A DNA stretch of 64,000 nt from Branchiostoma floridae (lineage: Eukaryota; Chordata; Leptocardii; Amphioxiformes; Branchiostomatidae), in contig NC_049990.1 of NCBI RefSeq assembly GCF_000003815.2, positions 8,540,890 through 8,604,889 on the forward strand, read 5' to 3'. A model generated the notes under the pieces. That model was not told the origin of the DNA and did no database searches. It saw nothing but the letters and a program-made list of their open reading frames with translations. Made by a program: the position numbers and the translations under genes. Every line of letters begins with the position of its first letter. The stretch's first letter is position 1. Shown in pieces: positions 1 through 10,790 of this stretch.

Positions 1-100
1 AAGCTGTTGTTGTATTATGTCTTAAGGCCGTCTAACGGTTATGCAAAACAAACAAAATATGTTGAAGAAGGTACTAGGGAAGGAACTGTTTGTTTTCCAG

Positions 101-825
101 GAACTTTCAGTAAGAATGAGGACCTCTCAGAGTTTGCCACCCTGGGCTGTTACCTGGAGTTTGACTTGTTTGGGATCGAGACATCACTTTATCAGTTGGC
201 TGTAGACTTTGACATGCCCAGCGATGCCCAGCGGATCCAGATGATCAACCATGTGATACAGGAGGGATGTGAGGATCGCGTGGTGATCGCACATGACTTG
301 GCCAACAAACACAGACTTGTAAGCTGGGCATGTTTTTTTTATCATTAAACATTTATAAGATTCACTGCAAATTGACGTTTTTGGTCACTTTTTTTTTTAC
401 TGGATTGTGATGACATATGTTTGTTTGTCTTTGACTTGAAAAGTTTAAGGTTGTACCCCTTAAGGAAGAAATCACGAGGAATCTTGTTTCATAATAATGT
501 AGAAAAAGAAGCTTACAGGCTGCACCATGTTCATTGGGGTTGTCAAGCATTGGGAATTCCCCAGTACAATGACCCTGTAAATACTGTGCATATCATCTGC
601 CTTCTCTGTCACCACCAGTGGAAGAATAGCTATTCAGTGAGCTTACTCAATCAATGTCATTTTCACTTTTCCCACTCATTTCCTCCTTAGATGCATTACG
701 GAGGCCATGGCTACTCCCACATCCTCCTCAACGTTGCACCCAAGATGCTGACAAGGGGCATCTCTCAAGAACAGGTGGACAAGATCCTCATCAACAACCC
801 CAGGAACCTTCTTACTTTTAAGTGA
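101..825 (+). CDS. PTER: Phosphotriesterase-related protein, last two exons (5' part outside window)
   Basis: The 3' end of a gene whose upstream exons lie before the window. Exon A is 101-318 (acceptor ttttccag, donor gtaagc) and exon B is 691-825 (acceptor ctccttag, stop TGA at 823-825). The reading frame joins into the C-terminal part of the amidohydrolase-type TIM barrel, with [20 protein letters not shown], then [16 protein letters not shown] and [13 protein letters not shown]. The His/Asp residues in VIAHD and in GGHGYSHI fit the metal site of this family, and the end NPRNLLTFK is typical of PTER. PTER enzymes are binuclear metal amidohydrolases; the mammalian protein has been reported to hydrolyse N-acetyltaurine. 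Substrate use here is inferred from family membership. No frame break is seen. Confidence 0.93.
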
Positions 826-957
826 AGAACTGAAGAAATCTAATGTTCCTTATACATGTACTTTATATAGCATGCAAAAAAAAGACTGGTAAAGAAACTT
901 CAATAATGTGGCTACGATGTGTAAAACTAGTAGAACTGCGCTGTAACAGAAACGATG

Positions 958-963
958 AATAAA
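958..963 (+). terminator. Polyadenylation signal of the PTER gene
   Basis: AATAAA lies about 130 bases after the PTER stop codon, a normal distance for a 3' UTR. No other signal occurs between them. Confidence 0.6.
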
Positions 964-1241
964 CATCCTTCGGATGTACATTTATGTTTATAAGTACAGG
1001 CAACCTGTATGTACAAGAGGTGAAAGGCAAACCTCTACATAAGGGCCACCTGGCTAATGTGACCATTTATGGATGGTCTCTTACATCTTTTTTCCATTGA
1101 CACAAGCATTAAGATCTTATAGTGACCACCTGTCCATGTAGACCACATTTCTTCAGTCCCTTGAGTGGTCTTCTTGGGCAGGTTTGACCGTTAAGTTTCT
1201 TATTATAATGAATCAGAATAAAGACATTATAAGTGATCTGG

Positions 1242-2179
1242 TCAGAAGTAAGTAAGTTTTGACAAGAAATGTTCCTCAGTTTCTGGCTGTTCAACATTTG
1301 CCATGTCAGCAGGAAGGCTGGCAAAGTGTTTCCTCATATTGTCCAGTGCTTTTTGGTTGATGCCGTGTGTTTGTTGTTCCCTGTCCAGTTCATCCTGTAG
1401 TGTCAGCACCCGTCGCTGCAACTCTCGAACTTCCTTCTCATACTTAAGTCTCATAGACTCCTCGCTCTTCAACTTAGCATCTTCAAGTTGTTGTTCTTGC
1501 ATCTGAAGACGTTGTTCCAGTTCACACCTCAGTAGTCTCTCTTTCTCAAAAGCAATTGTTGTTTCGTGTAGTTGCCTTTGCAGGTCGTCTTTGGCAACTT
1601 GCAACTCTTGCACATCTTCACTCAGTCCTGAGATTTTCCTGTGGCTTTTTGTCACCTCATTGCTTTGCTGATCAGAGTGTATTTTAAGCCTCTGTATTTC
1701 TTTCCTTGCTTCCTTCAATTGTTTGTACCTATTTTCCAACTGGTCCTCTTGTTCTTTGCACTTGCCTTCCAGTGTCTTGATCTGTTTGTTTGCCAAGTCT
1801 AAGATAGTGGTCAGCTTTCTGTTCTGATCCTTGGCAGCCCGGAAGACTTCTCGTAAGGTTTCTAGCTCCTGTTGTGTCCAGATACAGGACTCGTCCGGCC
1901 CCCCTCCCCACGATAATCGAGACACTCTTCCCGTAATTTGTCTTCCAGCAGACCACCATTCGATTCAGTTGATGTAGTTTCCCTTCCCCTTATTTCTGCA
2001 CCAAAATCCTCCAGTACTTTCTCGTAGACACGCCGTAACGTTGTAGGGGGAGGAGACCCCAGTTTGGTGCTGGAGTCCGTCTCGGAGGAGGGCGGTCCAC
2101 CTCCCGTAGAAAGCAGCTGGTCGGCTGTGTATCCAAAAGTGGGAGGGAAGAGATGTTCCACCCAGTGTCCCTCCGCCAT
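1242..2179 (-). CDS. CCDC160: Coiled-coil domain-containing protein 160-like, with an apparent one-base frame break
   Basis: A minus-strand, apparently single-exon gene of about 312 codons. It starts at ATG 2179-2177 (MAEGHWVEHLFPPTFGYTAD) and stops at 1244-1242. The N-terminal HW-x-E-x-(M/L)F-x-P motif and the C-terminal block ALDNMRKHFASLP resemble vertebrate CCDC160. The middle, from WTQQELETL on, is a long coiled coil rich in Glu, Lys, Gln and Leu heptads, so a structural or cytoskeletal role is likely but unproven. The N-terminal frame (2179-1862) and the main frame (open from about 1925 to 1242) overlap around a G-rich run at 1898-1908. One extra base there would join them. This may be a homopolymer sequencing error, a polymorphism or a real break. 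No splice pair is needed. The gene is divergent to ITM2. Confidence 0.72.
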
Positions 2180-2702
2180 TTTCTCAACAAATCTGACACT
2201 TGAAGATCCAAGTAACCTTTCTCTAATTACTACAGTGTCTGTTGAAGGTTAGCAGATACTTGATGCCGGTTAAACACAACAGTTAGCGTAGAAATAGCGT
2301 TTTCTTGGACTAGAAGTATAAAAACTCGAAAAAATTTGAAGTTGGGCGCCATCTTTGATATCCCGTCGGCCTCTAGTCGGACGATTCCACTTGTTGTCCA
2401 GGGTGTGATTATTTTAACAGGTGGTAAACAAATAAACGCAAAGTCAACAGGTCAAAATCATACGTTTGGGAAGCTAGTGTTAATTTTCTAGAGTTTCAAA
2501 TCTGAGGAAGGACAATCTATTCAAAGCCAAGCTGGTTAAATCCTTCAAAAACATGAGACAATCGTCTGACGACATCTACAATTAGTCACGTGACCTAATC
2601 AGAGGCCAAAGCAGAAGCTGACGGCAGAAGGAACGTTTCCTGCTTTCTGAGCGTCTTTCTGGCGGCCTTTCCTCCCGATTTTCCTCAGGAAAACACGAAA
2701 AG
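2180..2702. promoter_or_regulatory. Divergent promoter region between the CCDC160-like gene and ITM2
   Basis: This 523-bp stretch separates two start codons that point away from each other, so it should hold both promoters. No TATA box is obvious for either gene. It contains a perfect palindromic E-box GTCACGTGAC at 2585-2594, the kind bound by USF/MiT bHLH-zip factors. It also has a GCGCCATCTT sequence at about 2345-2354 that matches the YY1 core. The region is otherwise unremarkable. Factor binding is inference from the motifs only. Confidence 0.5.
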
Positions 2703-5700
2703 ATGGGGAAGATCACTCTAGCTAACCCCAGCGGGCAGAAGGATCCCATCAAGGATGTGAAAATCCCGATGGTAAGGGGCGTTTTTCTGTGTTGTCATTT
2801 TTGGCAGTGGTTGTTTCGTAAAAGGTGTCGGCCATTTTGTGTTGCGTTTGTGTTATCGCCAAAGATTTCGACTTTTAATCTGAGTTTCAGTTCTGGCCGA
2901 CCTGACACCTATTATCTTGATATTCGACGTCTTTAATAAGACGTGACATGGCTATTCAAACCTTCTAGTGATCTGTAAAGTAGTGCTGATTTGATTTGTG
3001 AAGAGGAAAACCCCCAAAGCTGTGTAAACCAAGAAAAATGATGTCGTGACCGCCACTTCTTCCCTGTTGGCAAGGATCCAACAAAATTTAAGCGTTACGA
3101 AACAGAAGAAATCCTCTGTGTCAAGGAAATGCTGCAGAATCCTTCAACTGTCATCTTACATAAGTTACATCTACGTGCTTTCTTTAAGAACACGTACCTT
3201 TAGTTATGTAAACAACCCATGTCGCAACGTCTTAGACCTCTTTGGTGTGTTAAAAAAGGGCACATGTGACGTTAAAGACATCATAGTACTCTTACTTTTT
3301 TTTTATTTCCTCATCTTCTTCGCCTTTTAAAGCATCAGAATGTAAACTAGTCATGTGGGGTGAGGAAAAGTTTAGTAAGTAAGGGTTAGCTAGTCAAGCA
3401 TAGATTTGTAGAACTCAGAGTCAGAGTCAGATTCTGAGTGACAGTCAGAAGTTCTGAACACCTGAGCTCAATGGCCACTGTCTCAGAAAACTGCAAAACC
3501 TTCTTACATTGTGAATAATCTTTACATAGAAAATGAAGTTCCCTTTCTCTAACTAGTTTAAGAGAAGGGGAATACCCATGGAAGTTATGGGTTGGAAAAT
3601 TGTGAACGCAGTTTCCTTGTTGTCGGGACAGTTTGTCACGAACAGTTCTCAGTAGGTGGGACCACACCTTTCTTTTGGCATAAATATATGCATCATTAAC
3701 TAGAAACCAACAGTTCCTGTCAGCTGAGATTTCATCTTGTAGGTTGACTTGCTCTGGTATTATGAATATGATAGTCCTAGTCCTGGAATGATAGTCCTAG
3801 TGTTCTAGGAATGATAGTCCTAGTCCTGGAATGATAGTCCTAGTCCTGGAATGATAGTCCTAGTGTTCTTGAAATATGTCTTTTTTCGTGTGTACATGTA
3901 CATGTACATGTACATGTCTTGATTGCTTTCTACTAGATAAGTTGATATGAAAGAAGAGATTGTTATGCATTTGTTTCTTTTTTGTGCAGAATGTGAGAAA
4001 AATTAAGTTATGAGTGATGTTTCATAACTAAGCATCATTATAAAACCATTGTTATATAATAAAGTGTCAACCATTTGTACATCGATGTAATGTTAGGCTG
4101 TTGAGTTAATGTGAAAATGTCTAGACCATATACCCTCCCACGAGTATAATGGCATAATTCGCAGTCAACCATTTTACCCTTGTGTACGTGGGACGCATGT
4201 TATACATGATTTATAAAGCATTAGATTGGTCTAGTGGATATTCAAGAAAAACAAACCCATCGCAAAAGCAACGTCATGATTTCTTTTTACACGGTCTTGT
4301 TTCATATTGTTCTGCATGGAAGAGAAGTGAAGGAAAAACCAGCTTGGGTACATGTACAAAATGATGTCATATGTTGTATAAATTCTTAACAGATATAAAA
4401 GTCACATTCAGGAAGCAAACATCATAAAGACAAGTGAAAAGGTGGAAACAAAAGGAGGCTGAAAAATAGATGAAGCTAAAATAAGTCACGCAGTCACAAA
4501 TCACGACGTCATGAAGGATTGATGTCATATCAATTGTTATGTTGATGAATTTCAGAAAGTTAGACATCCAGGACGTTGCTTGAGTAATTGCTATTTGGTA
4601 TATCTTATTACCTCAGGTAATAAGATATACCAAATAGCAATTACTCAAGCAACTGGATATGATTTTAGAAATGGTGAGATGTTACAGGCAGAATCCACTA
4701 CCTTACGTCAGTAACACTGAACTTGATGAATCAATTGTTATTAGAACATTACTTGCTGCTTTTGCAGCATGACGCAGCAAAATGTACTGAGGTGTGGTCT
4801 GACTTAAGTTGTAGAGTCAAGCATCATTGCCGTCCACAAAGCTAGAACACTCAACCACTTTCATGCACACACAGTCTCTAGAGGTCACATATGGCTAGCT
4901 TCTGAAGGGGAAGCAGGTGAACCTCTTCAGATGTGCAGAAAAGGAAGGAGTGGGTAAAATGAATCTTCAAGTAGATGTTTGGGTAGAAAATCGTGATGAT
5001 TTCTGACCACAGCGGGGTTTTCTGACAGTCCTTTACTTAAGTTAACCCCAGTAGACATGACTGTAAGTTTTTTCCACCCCAACATCTGCTTGGACATCAG
5101 GTAGAACTGCGTTTGTTCCAGACATTTGTCTGACTCTGAGTCTGTTTTTGGCAGCACTTCGGCCATTGGGCCCTGGGAATTGTCTAGCTAGCCTGCTGCA
5201 GTGCAGTATTGAGATCACAGTATTACATACATTTATACATGTTGCTTACTTATGCATTAAATGATGAAAGTGTTTGATCTCTCAACAACATGTATAGTTA
5301 TATTCATTCTTTGTCTGCCAAGGACAGAACTACTAGTTTTGCAAACCATACATGTTGTTACATCATGTTTGGCTACTGTATTAAACTTTTAAAAAGCCAT
5401 CTTAATCAGAAATGTAAAACTGTTGAATCATTCAACAGTGACATCATGTTATCTATGGATTTTGTATGGATTTTCACACAATATGATGTTGTAAAGAAGA
5501 CATTAAGGGCAACGAAAAGCATCACATTGATCGTACTGAGAGCTGTTTTAATTTCCTAAAGTGTGGTATCACCTTGGGGATGGGGTACATTGATAGTGCT
5601 GACTGGAAGCTAACAACATGCTGTCAAAACGTCAAAGTAGTAGACTCAATACGTACCAGGCACGCAGCTGTCCAAAGTCAAAAATTTGATGAAGGTGTAT

Positions 5701-8700
5701 GACACTGTTCCTCTTTCACTGGTGGTTTCCCCTTCAGTTTAATACGTAAAACCTTAATTTGGGAACACGTAATACTTTCTTATCCAAACTGACTGAACCG
5801 TAAATGTATTTTCCACTGTTTGTTTAGACTAGAGTTACATTTTATTTTGATGTTATGTCTAGACACATGTAACACAAAACATGATGATACAAAACTCAAG
5901 TAGGTATTAAGTTCTGAGAAGGTGTTAACAAAGAAAGTCTAAGGTAAATACAATGCCATCACATAGACATCAGAAGGTAATCAGTTCCAATTCAATTACT
6001 TGTTTTTGGTTGTTATTGATACTTAATCCTTGATATCATGTGACTGTAGGTCTAGTGGGCGTTGTTAATTTGTCTAGCTTTAGGGCAATAACAGAACATG
6101 ATATACATATTGATGACAGTAAAATGGCACCAAGACAAGTAAAAGTACCAGTGTTCAGGGATTGAAATATTGGGTTCGCTCACACTTTTGTGGACCCTAA
6201 ATAATAGTAAATTGGAGCTTTGCATGGTAAATGTTGACCAAGGGTGCACCGGTGCTCCAAGATATTTGTATAGGATTACATACACAAAGGCACATTATCA
6301 TATAGTGCTTTGTATATTCATTTAACTAATACTAATATTAGCCTGTGTTGTGTTACTGAAGTTAGCTTAGGAATTTCAGATCCAAGCTCTGAAAAGAGGC
6401 ATAAGGTTTTGCTGACCGAAATGTTTTTCTGTGGACCTAAAATGTGTGTGCACTCATTCCCCAAAATGAATTTCCATCTCTGGTGTTCCTGTTCATATTA
6501 GATGCAACTGAGACAAATAACTAAATATGTCAAATTTGACATTTGTACCTAATGCTTAAAACAGCATTATTGCAATAACATGATGATGGTGTGTAACCTA
6601 CTGTAACTAGTGTAAGATTAGAAACCAGCAGATGGTGACAATGACCAAGTATAAAAAAGGTTACACAATTGAAGTCGTAACAAGTACTAACATTTGACCT
6701 ATGAACTCGGTACCCAGAAACCAGCTGACGGTGATGATGTGGAGACGGCGACCGTGGCGGTGACCCAGCCCATGCCTCGCTGCAGGAACGGCTGTACCTC
6801 CTGCATCATGTCTACAGATTGCACAATTAAACTCCTAACAAAACCATAAACATTTGCTGTATTACCCAGAAACCAGCAGAAGGTGATGATGTGGAGACGG
6901 CGACCGTTGCGGTGACCCAGCCCATGCCTCGCCGCAGGAACGGCTGTACCTCCTGCATCATGGCGCTCATCTGCATGCTGCTGGTGATCGGGGGCATCGC
7001 AGGGGGTCTCTTCCTGTACCGCCACTTTGGACGCCACAGGAAGGTACCATTAATCTTGAAATAAATGTCTACGTTGGTTTCATCTGGTCATTTTTGATGT
7101 GACCTTTCATGACACAATGAATATGTATGTCCAGTATATTACTCCTACAGAATTGTTTCAACCACAAACTTGAAACACTGTGAAAACCTTCTTCTCCTTC
7201 CCAGTGACATAAAAAATGTACAGTACTAAAGGGAACACAAATTTTTATTTATCATGGAAGCTCATCTGTGTTGGTAGTTGTAGATAGTACAATGCTTAAC
7301 TTTCTTCCAACACAAAAGTCACGGATCAAAATTTTATTTGTTTGAATATTTGTATTAAAATCCTTTCCTTGAAAACGTGTAAAGGGTAAATATGAGACAA
7401 GGTCCAATTTTACATGCAGATCATATATCTCAATCTTCCTTGACAACCCGGAGCTTTACTATACATTTTTCCATGTGTGTGTTTGTGTAGTTTATCGGGC
7501 GCTGCGGTGTGCGTTACAACAGCCACTACTACAACCGTGGGCAAGACCCGACCACCCCTCGTGCCCAGTGGGCCATGCTGGAGGAGGATGTGGAGGTGGA
7601 CATTGATGGGGAGTATGAGCGCATCGAGGTCCCCGACTTCGACAAGTGCAACCATGCCACTGTCCTACATGACTTCAGGAGGGTAGGTACCGTGTGTTAT
7701 GTGTGAAATGTGTGTGGAGGTGGACATTGATGGGGAGTATGAGCGCATCGAGGTCCCCGACTTCGACAAGTGCAACCATGCCACCGTCCTGCATGACTTC
7801 AGGAGGGTAGGTACCGTGTGTTATGTGTGAAATGTGTGTGGAGGTGGACATTGATGGGGAGTACGAGCGCATCGAGGTCCCTGACTTCGACAAGTGCAAC
7901 CATGCCACTGTCCTGCATGACTTCAGGAGGGTAGGTACCATTTGTTGTGTGTGAAATGTGTGTGGAGGTGAACATTGATGGGGAGTATGAGCGCATCGAG
8001 GTGCCCGACTTCGACAAGTGCAACCATGCCACTGTCCTGCATGACTTCAGGAGGGTAGGTACCGTGTGTTATGTGTGAAATGTGTGTGGAGGTGGACATT
8101 GATGGGGAGTATGAGCGCATCGAGGTCCCCGACTTCGACAAGTGCAACCATGCCACTGTCCTGCATGACTTCAGGAGGGTAGGTACCATGTGTTATGTGT
8201 GAAATGTGTGTGGAGGTGGACATTGATGGGGAGTATGAGCGCATCGAGGTCCCCGACTTCGACAAGTGCAACCATGCCACTGTCCTGCATGACTTCAGGA
8301 GGGTAGGTTCTGTGTGTTATGTGTGAAATGTGTGTGGAGGTGGACATTGATGGGGAGTATGAGCGCATCGAGGTCCCCGACTTCGACAAGTGCAACCATG
8401 CCACCGTCCTGCATGACTTCAGGAGGGTAGGTACCGTGTGTTATGTGTGAAATGTGTGTGGAGGTGGACATTGATGGGGAGTATGAGCGCATCAAGGTCC
8501 CCGACTTCGACAAGTGCAACCATGCCACTGTCCTGCATGACTTCAGGAGGGTAAGTACCATGTGTTGTGTGTGAAATGTGCTAAAAGCCTTGCCTGTAGT
8601 AAGTTGAGTGACAGCTATCTGCTAAAAGATACCAGATTTGACTTCGTGCAAAGTACGGACAGTTATTAATGGCCCAAGTGCTCTCTAACCGTGTATGTTT

Positions 8701-10055
8701 GTTATTTCCACAGCAACTGACTGCATTCAAGGACTGGGACCACATGAGGTGTTTCGTGATGGCGCTGAATGAGTCGGCCGTGTCCCCCCCACGCAGCCTG
8801 TTCGACCTGCTGATGCGCATTAGCGTATGTCGTACTTTTCACTTCTTCAGCTTGACATAAAACTGTTGTTTCACTTTCATGAATGTGTGTACTGTAAATC
8901 AACAAATAAACAGAATGTTCTGTACATGGCAGGGCTTGAAATTATCATTGTCCTAATGGCAAGGGGCCACAAAAATATGGCTTTTGACCACTTGATGTGT
9001 ACTTTTGGACAATTTTGGGACATAAAAATATCACATGGATGTGGCCAATGTAAGCCCAAACTTGTTAACCAAGTCTCTTCTAAAGTTCTGTTTATGTAGC
9101 AAAAATAAACTAGTGAAACACACTTTCTTCTGTAACTAAATGGCATGCTATTTATTCTAATAGGCTTTTTCATGCAAAAAACGTATGGGACAATTAAATC
9201 GTACCGGACTGTTTTAAAAATTCTTTTGGGGACAATATTGGGACAGTGGTGAAAAAAAGTTATTTTGAGGCCCACACTAAATGTCTCTTTGGACCAATAG
9301 GATGGAAGCTACATGCCGCAGGCCTATGTGAACCGTGAAGTGATGCGCGTGGTGCAGCCGCCGATCGCTGATACGGCCCAGCTGGGACAGTACATCCACG
9401 CCTTGTGCAGGGGTGTGGACACCTACAGGCTGGCCAGCATCAGGAAGAATGATGACGACCTGCGTCCAGGTTTGTATAGGCCGATCCTATACATCTACCT
9501 CTAGAGATGGGTACTGGTATACTGTGCTGGGACAAACCGCTTTTCCTTGTTGGACCGGTCTGAAAAAATCAGTGGACCGGATTTGGGACCGATCAGAAAA
9601 GGAATCAACAATCATGTCCAGGTTACGATCTGGACTTGGACCTGTGGACCTGAACTGTACTTTTACCTGAATTTTCTGTACTGGTACCTACCCCTGCCTA
9701 TGTCTGTCGAAGCTCAGATCTCTCAAAACTATACTGAACTATTCCAAACCATGCAGTTCTTGACAAAAGTAGCACATACAGTAGTAGTAGTATCCAGTAT
9801 TTGATTATACTGCTGCTGGGATCTCTGGCTTGGGTAGACAGCAGTCGTCTTCAAACCGCTCTTCCATGTGGCTCTGTCCAGCGGGCTCAACCTAGTTAGG
9901 CCGTACTTATTTGTTAACTTGCCAATTGTTTGACGTCCGGCTTTCTGTTCACAGAGGGTCACTACTTGGCTAAACGTGACACAGATGAGTGCGACAGCAT
10001 GCTGGGATACTACGCCGGAGGAAACGTCATCCCTGAGATATGTGTCAAGTTCTAA
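2703..10055 (+). CDS. ITM2: Integral membrane protein 2 (BRICHOS family), complete, six exons
   Basis: Exons: 2703-2771, 6870-7043, 7491-7682, 8714-8824, 9301-9469, 9955-10055. The joined frame gives 271 aa, close to vertebrate ITM2B (266). Order: short cytoplasmic N-terminus; one type II membrane helix at about residues 54-73; linker; BRICHOS domain with its conserved cysteine pair at C158 (MRCFVMALN) and C218 (IHALCRG); a dibasic KR site at 245-246; and a 25-residue C-terminal peptide with two cysteines (251 and 268). This is the Bri23-like layout, in which a furin-type protease releases the terminal peptide and BRICHOS acts as a chaperone in the secretory pathway. Intron phases are consistent. 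Parts of exons 2 and 3 are duplicated next to the real exons (separate entries). Vertebrates have three paralogues (A, B, C), so this may be the single pre-duplication gene; that is inference. Confidence 0.95.
3769..3872. repeat. Short tandem repeat, about 20-bp unit
   Basis: Five units built on TGATAGTCCTAGTCCTGGAA, two of them variants with GTGTTCT in place of TCCTGGA. It lies inside ITM2 intron 1. Confidence 0.85.
4559..4666. repeat. Near-perfect palindrome within a dispersed repeat
   Basis: Arms 4575-4613 and 4615-4653 are exact reverse complements, 39 of 39 bases with a single-base loop at 4614. The right arm with its outer flank (ATATCC...) and the left outer flank GTTAGACATCCAGG both belong to one minus-strand copy of a repeat that also occurs at about 32642-32712 and 55745-55824 (+). 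The left arm looks like an inverted insert copied from the right arm. Confidence 0.85.
6711..6810 (+). pseudogene. Partial duplicate of ITM2 exon 2 (acceptor plus first 93 bases)
   Basis: This 100-bp stretch matches 6863-6962 at all but about four positions. It includes the splice acceptor TACCCAG and the code KPADGDDVETATVAVTQPMP. It stops before the transmembrane helix, where the real exon continues. If spliced it would run into a stop after LLTKP, and it has no donor in frame. A weaker match to the same start (GAAACCAGCAGATGGTGA) lies at 6621-6638. It is probably not used in the normal mRNA. Confidence 0.85.
7591..8580 (+). repeat. Eight-copy 124-bp tandem array of the ITM2 exon 3 3' end plus its splice donor
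   Basis: Unit starts fall at 7591, 7715, 7839, 7963, 8087, 8211, 8335 and 8459, exactly 124 bases apart. Each unit has 92 bases of exon (coding VEVDIDGEYERIEVPDFDKC and on to LHDFRR), then a donor and about 32 bases of intron. The first unit is the end of the real exon 3 (7491-7682). Units are nearly identical; unit 4 has N for D and unit 8 has K for E. Seven donors read GTAGGT and the last reads GTAAGT. Confidence 0.97.
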
Positions 10056-10790
10056 GAAGAAAGACTGACATCATCTGCAGGTCGTGCAGAATGTTTTGAG
10101 AAGTTCAAAGTTCAAAGAAAGCCTTGCTGTAATTGCTACAACACTTAGTGATGTTAAGAAGATGGACTCTGTAGGATTTTTGGCAATTTTTGCCTTTCTG
10201 CATTCAGAAAAGAGAAATATAACAGAAAGCTTTCAAATGTGGAGTGCAGAAAGAGTAAATGATGAATAAAATCCTGCAAAGTCTATTCTTATGGATGTAC
10301 ATGTAAAATTGTATGCATATTTCTTCAGTACCAGTAAACAGAATATTCCTGCAGTTGATCACATAGACAAATCAAGTTCTAGACTGACATTTAAATTTTT
10401 TTTATTCTTATTTCACAATATATGGTTATATGGCTGCTGGACTGTTTTGCTTTTTGATGATTTTAAATTTTCTATTTGTATAACCAAGATGTAATGAATG
10501 AGTCGTAAAATTTCTTTGATTTCAGTGTATGAATGAAACATGGAAGCATAATTTTTTTATCAGAGCATGTTTGTAGATTTAATTACACATGCAATTTGTG
10601 TTTGACATGCTCTTACTTTCTTTTGTTTGGATCTTTGTGCAGGGGTGGTATTACTGAACATTTCTTTTACTTATAAGAATTTACTATAATGACAGCATAT
10701 GTCATTTAAGAAAAATATGACATTCTAGATTGCTTTTTAAGATAACTGAAAAAATCTGTATATGAAAAATAAAAAGAGGAATTCATTTCC
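10056..10790 (+). other. ITM2 3' UTR with two candidate polyadenylation signals
   Basis: AT-rich sequence after the ITM2 stop. AATAAA occurs at 10265-10270 and about 10769-10774, giving 3' UTRs of roughly 230 or 740 bases. The true end could be further downstream. Confidence 0.5.

Larger units (their letters stand above)
2772..6869 (+). other. ITM2 intron 1 (no gene seen)
   Basis: A 4.1-kb intron. It holds a 20-bp-unit tandem array (3769-3872), a (TACATG) palindromic run at about 3892-3917, a 39-bp-arm perfect palindrome (4575-4653) and, at its end, a partial copy of exon 2 (6711-6810). Open frames in it are short and have no recognisable protein similarity. Confidence 0.7.

Noticed and set aside
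7675-8561. Series of overlapping minus-strand frames (MVALVEVGDLDALILP...)
   Set aside because: They are antisense shadows of the 124-bp ITM2 exon array and repeat with it.
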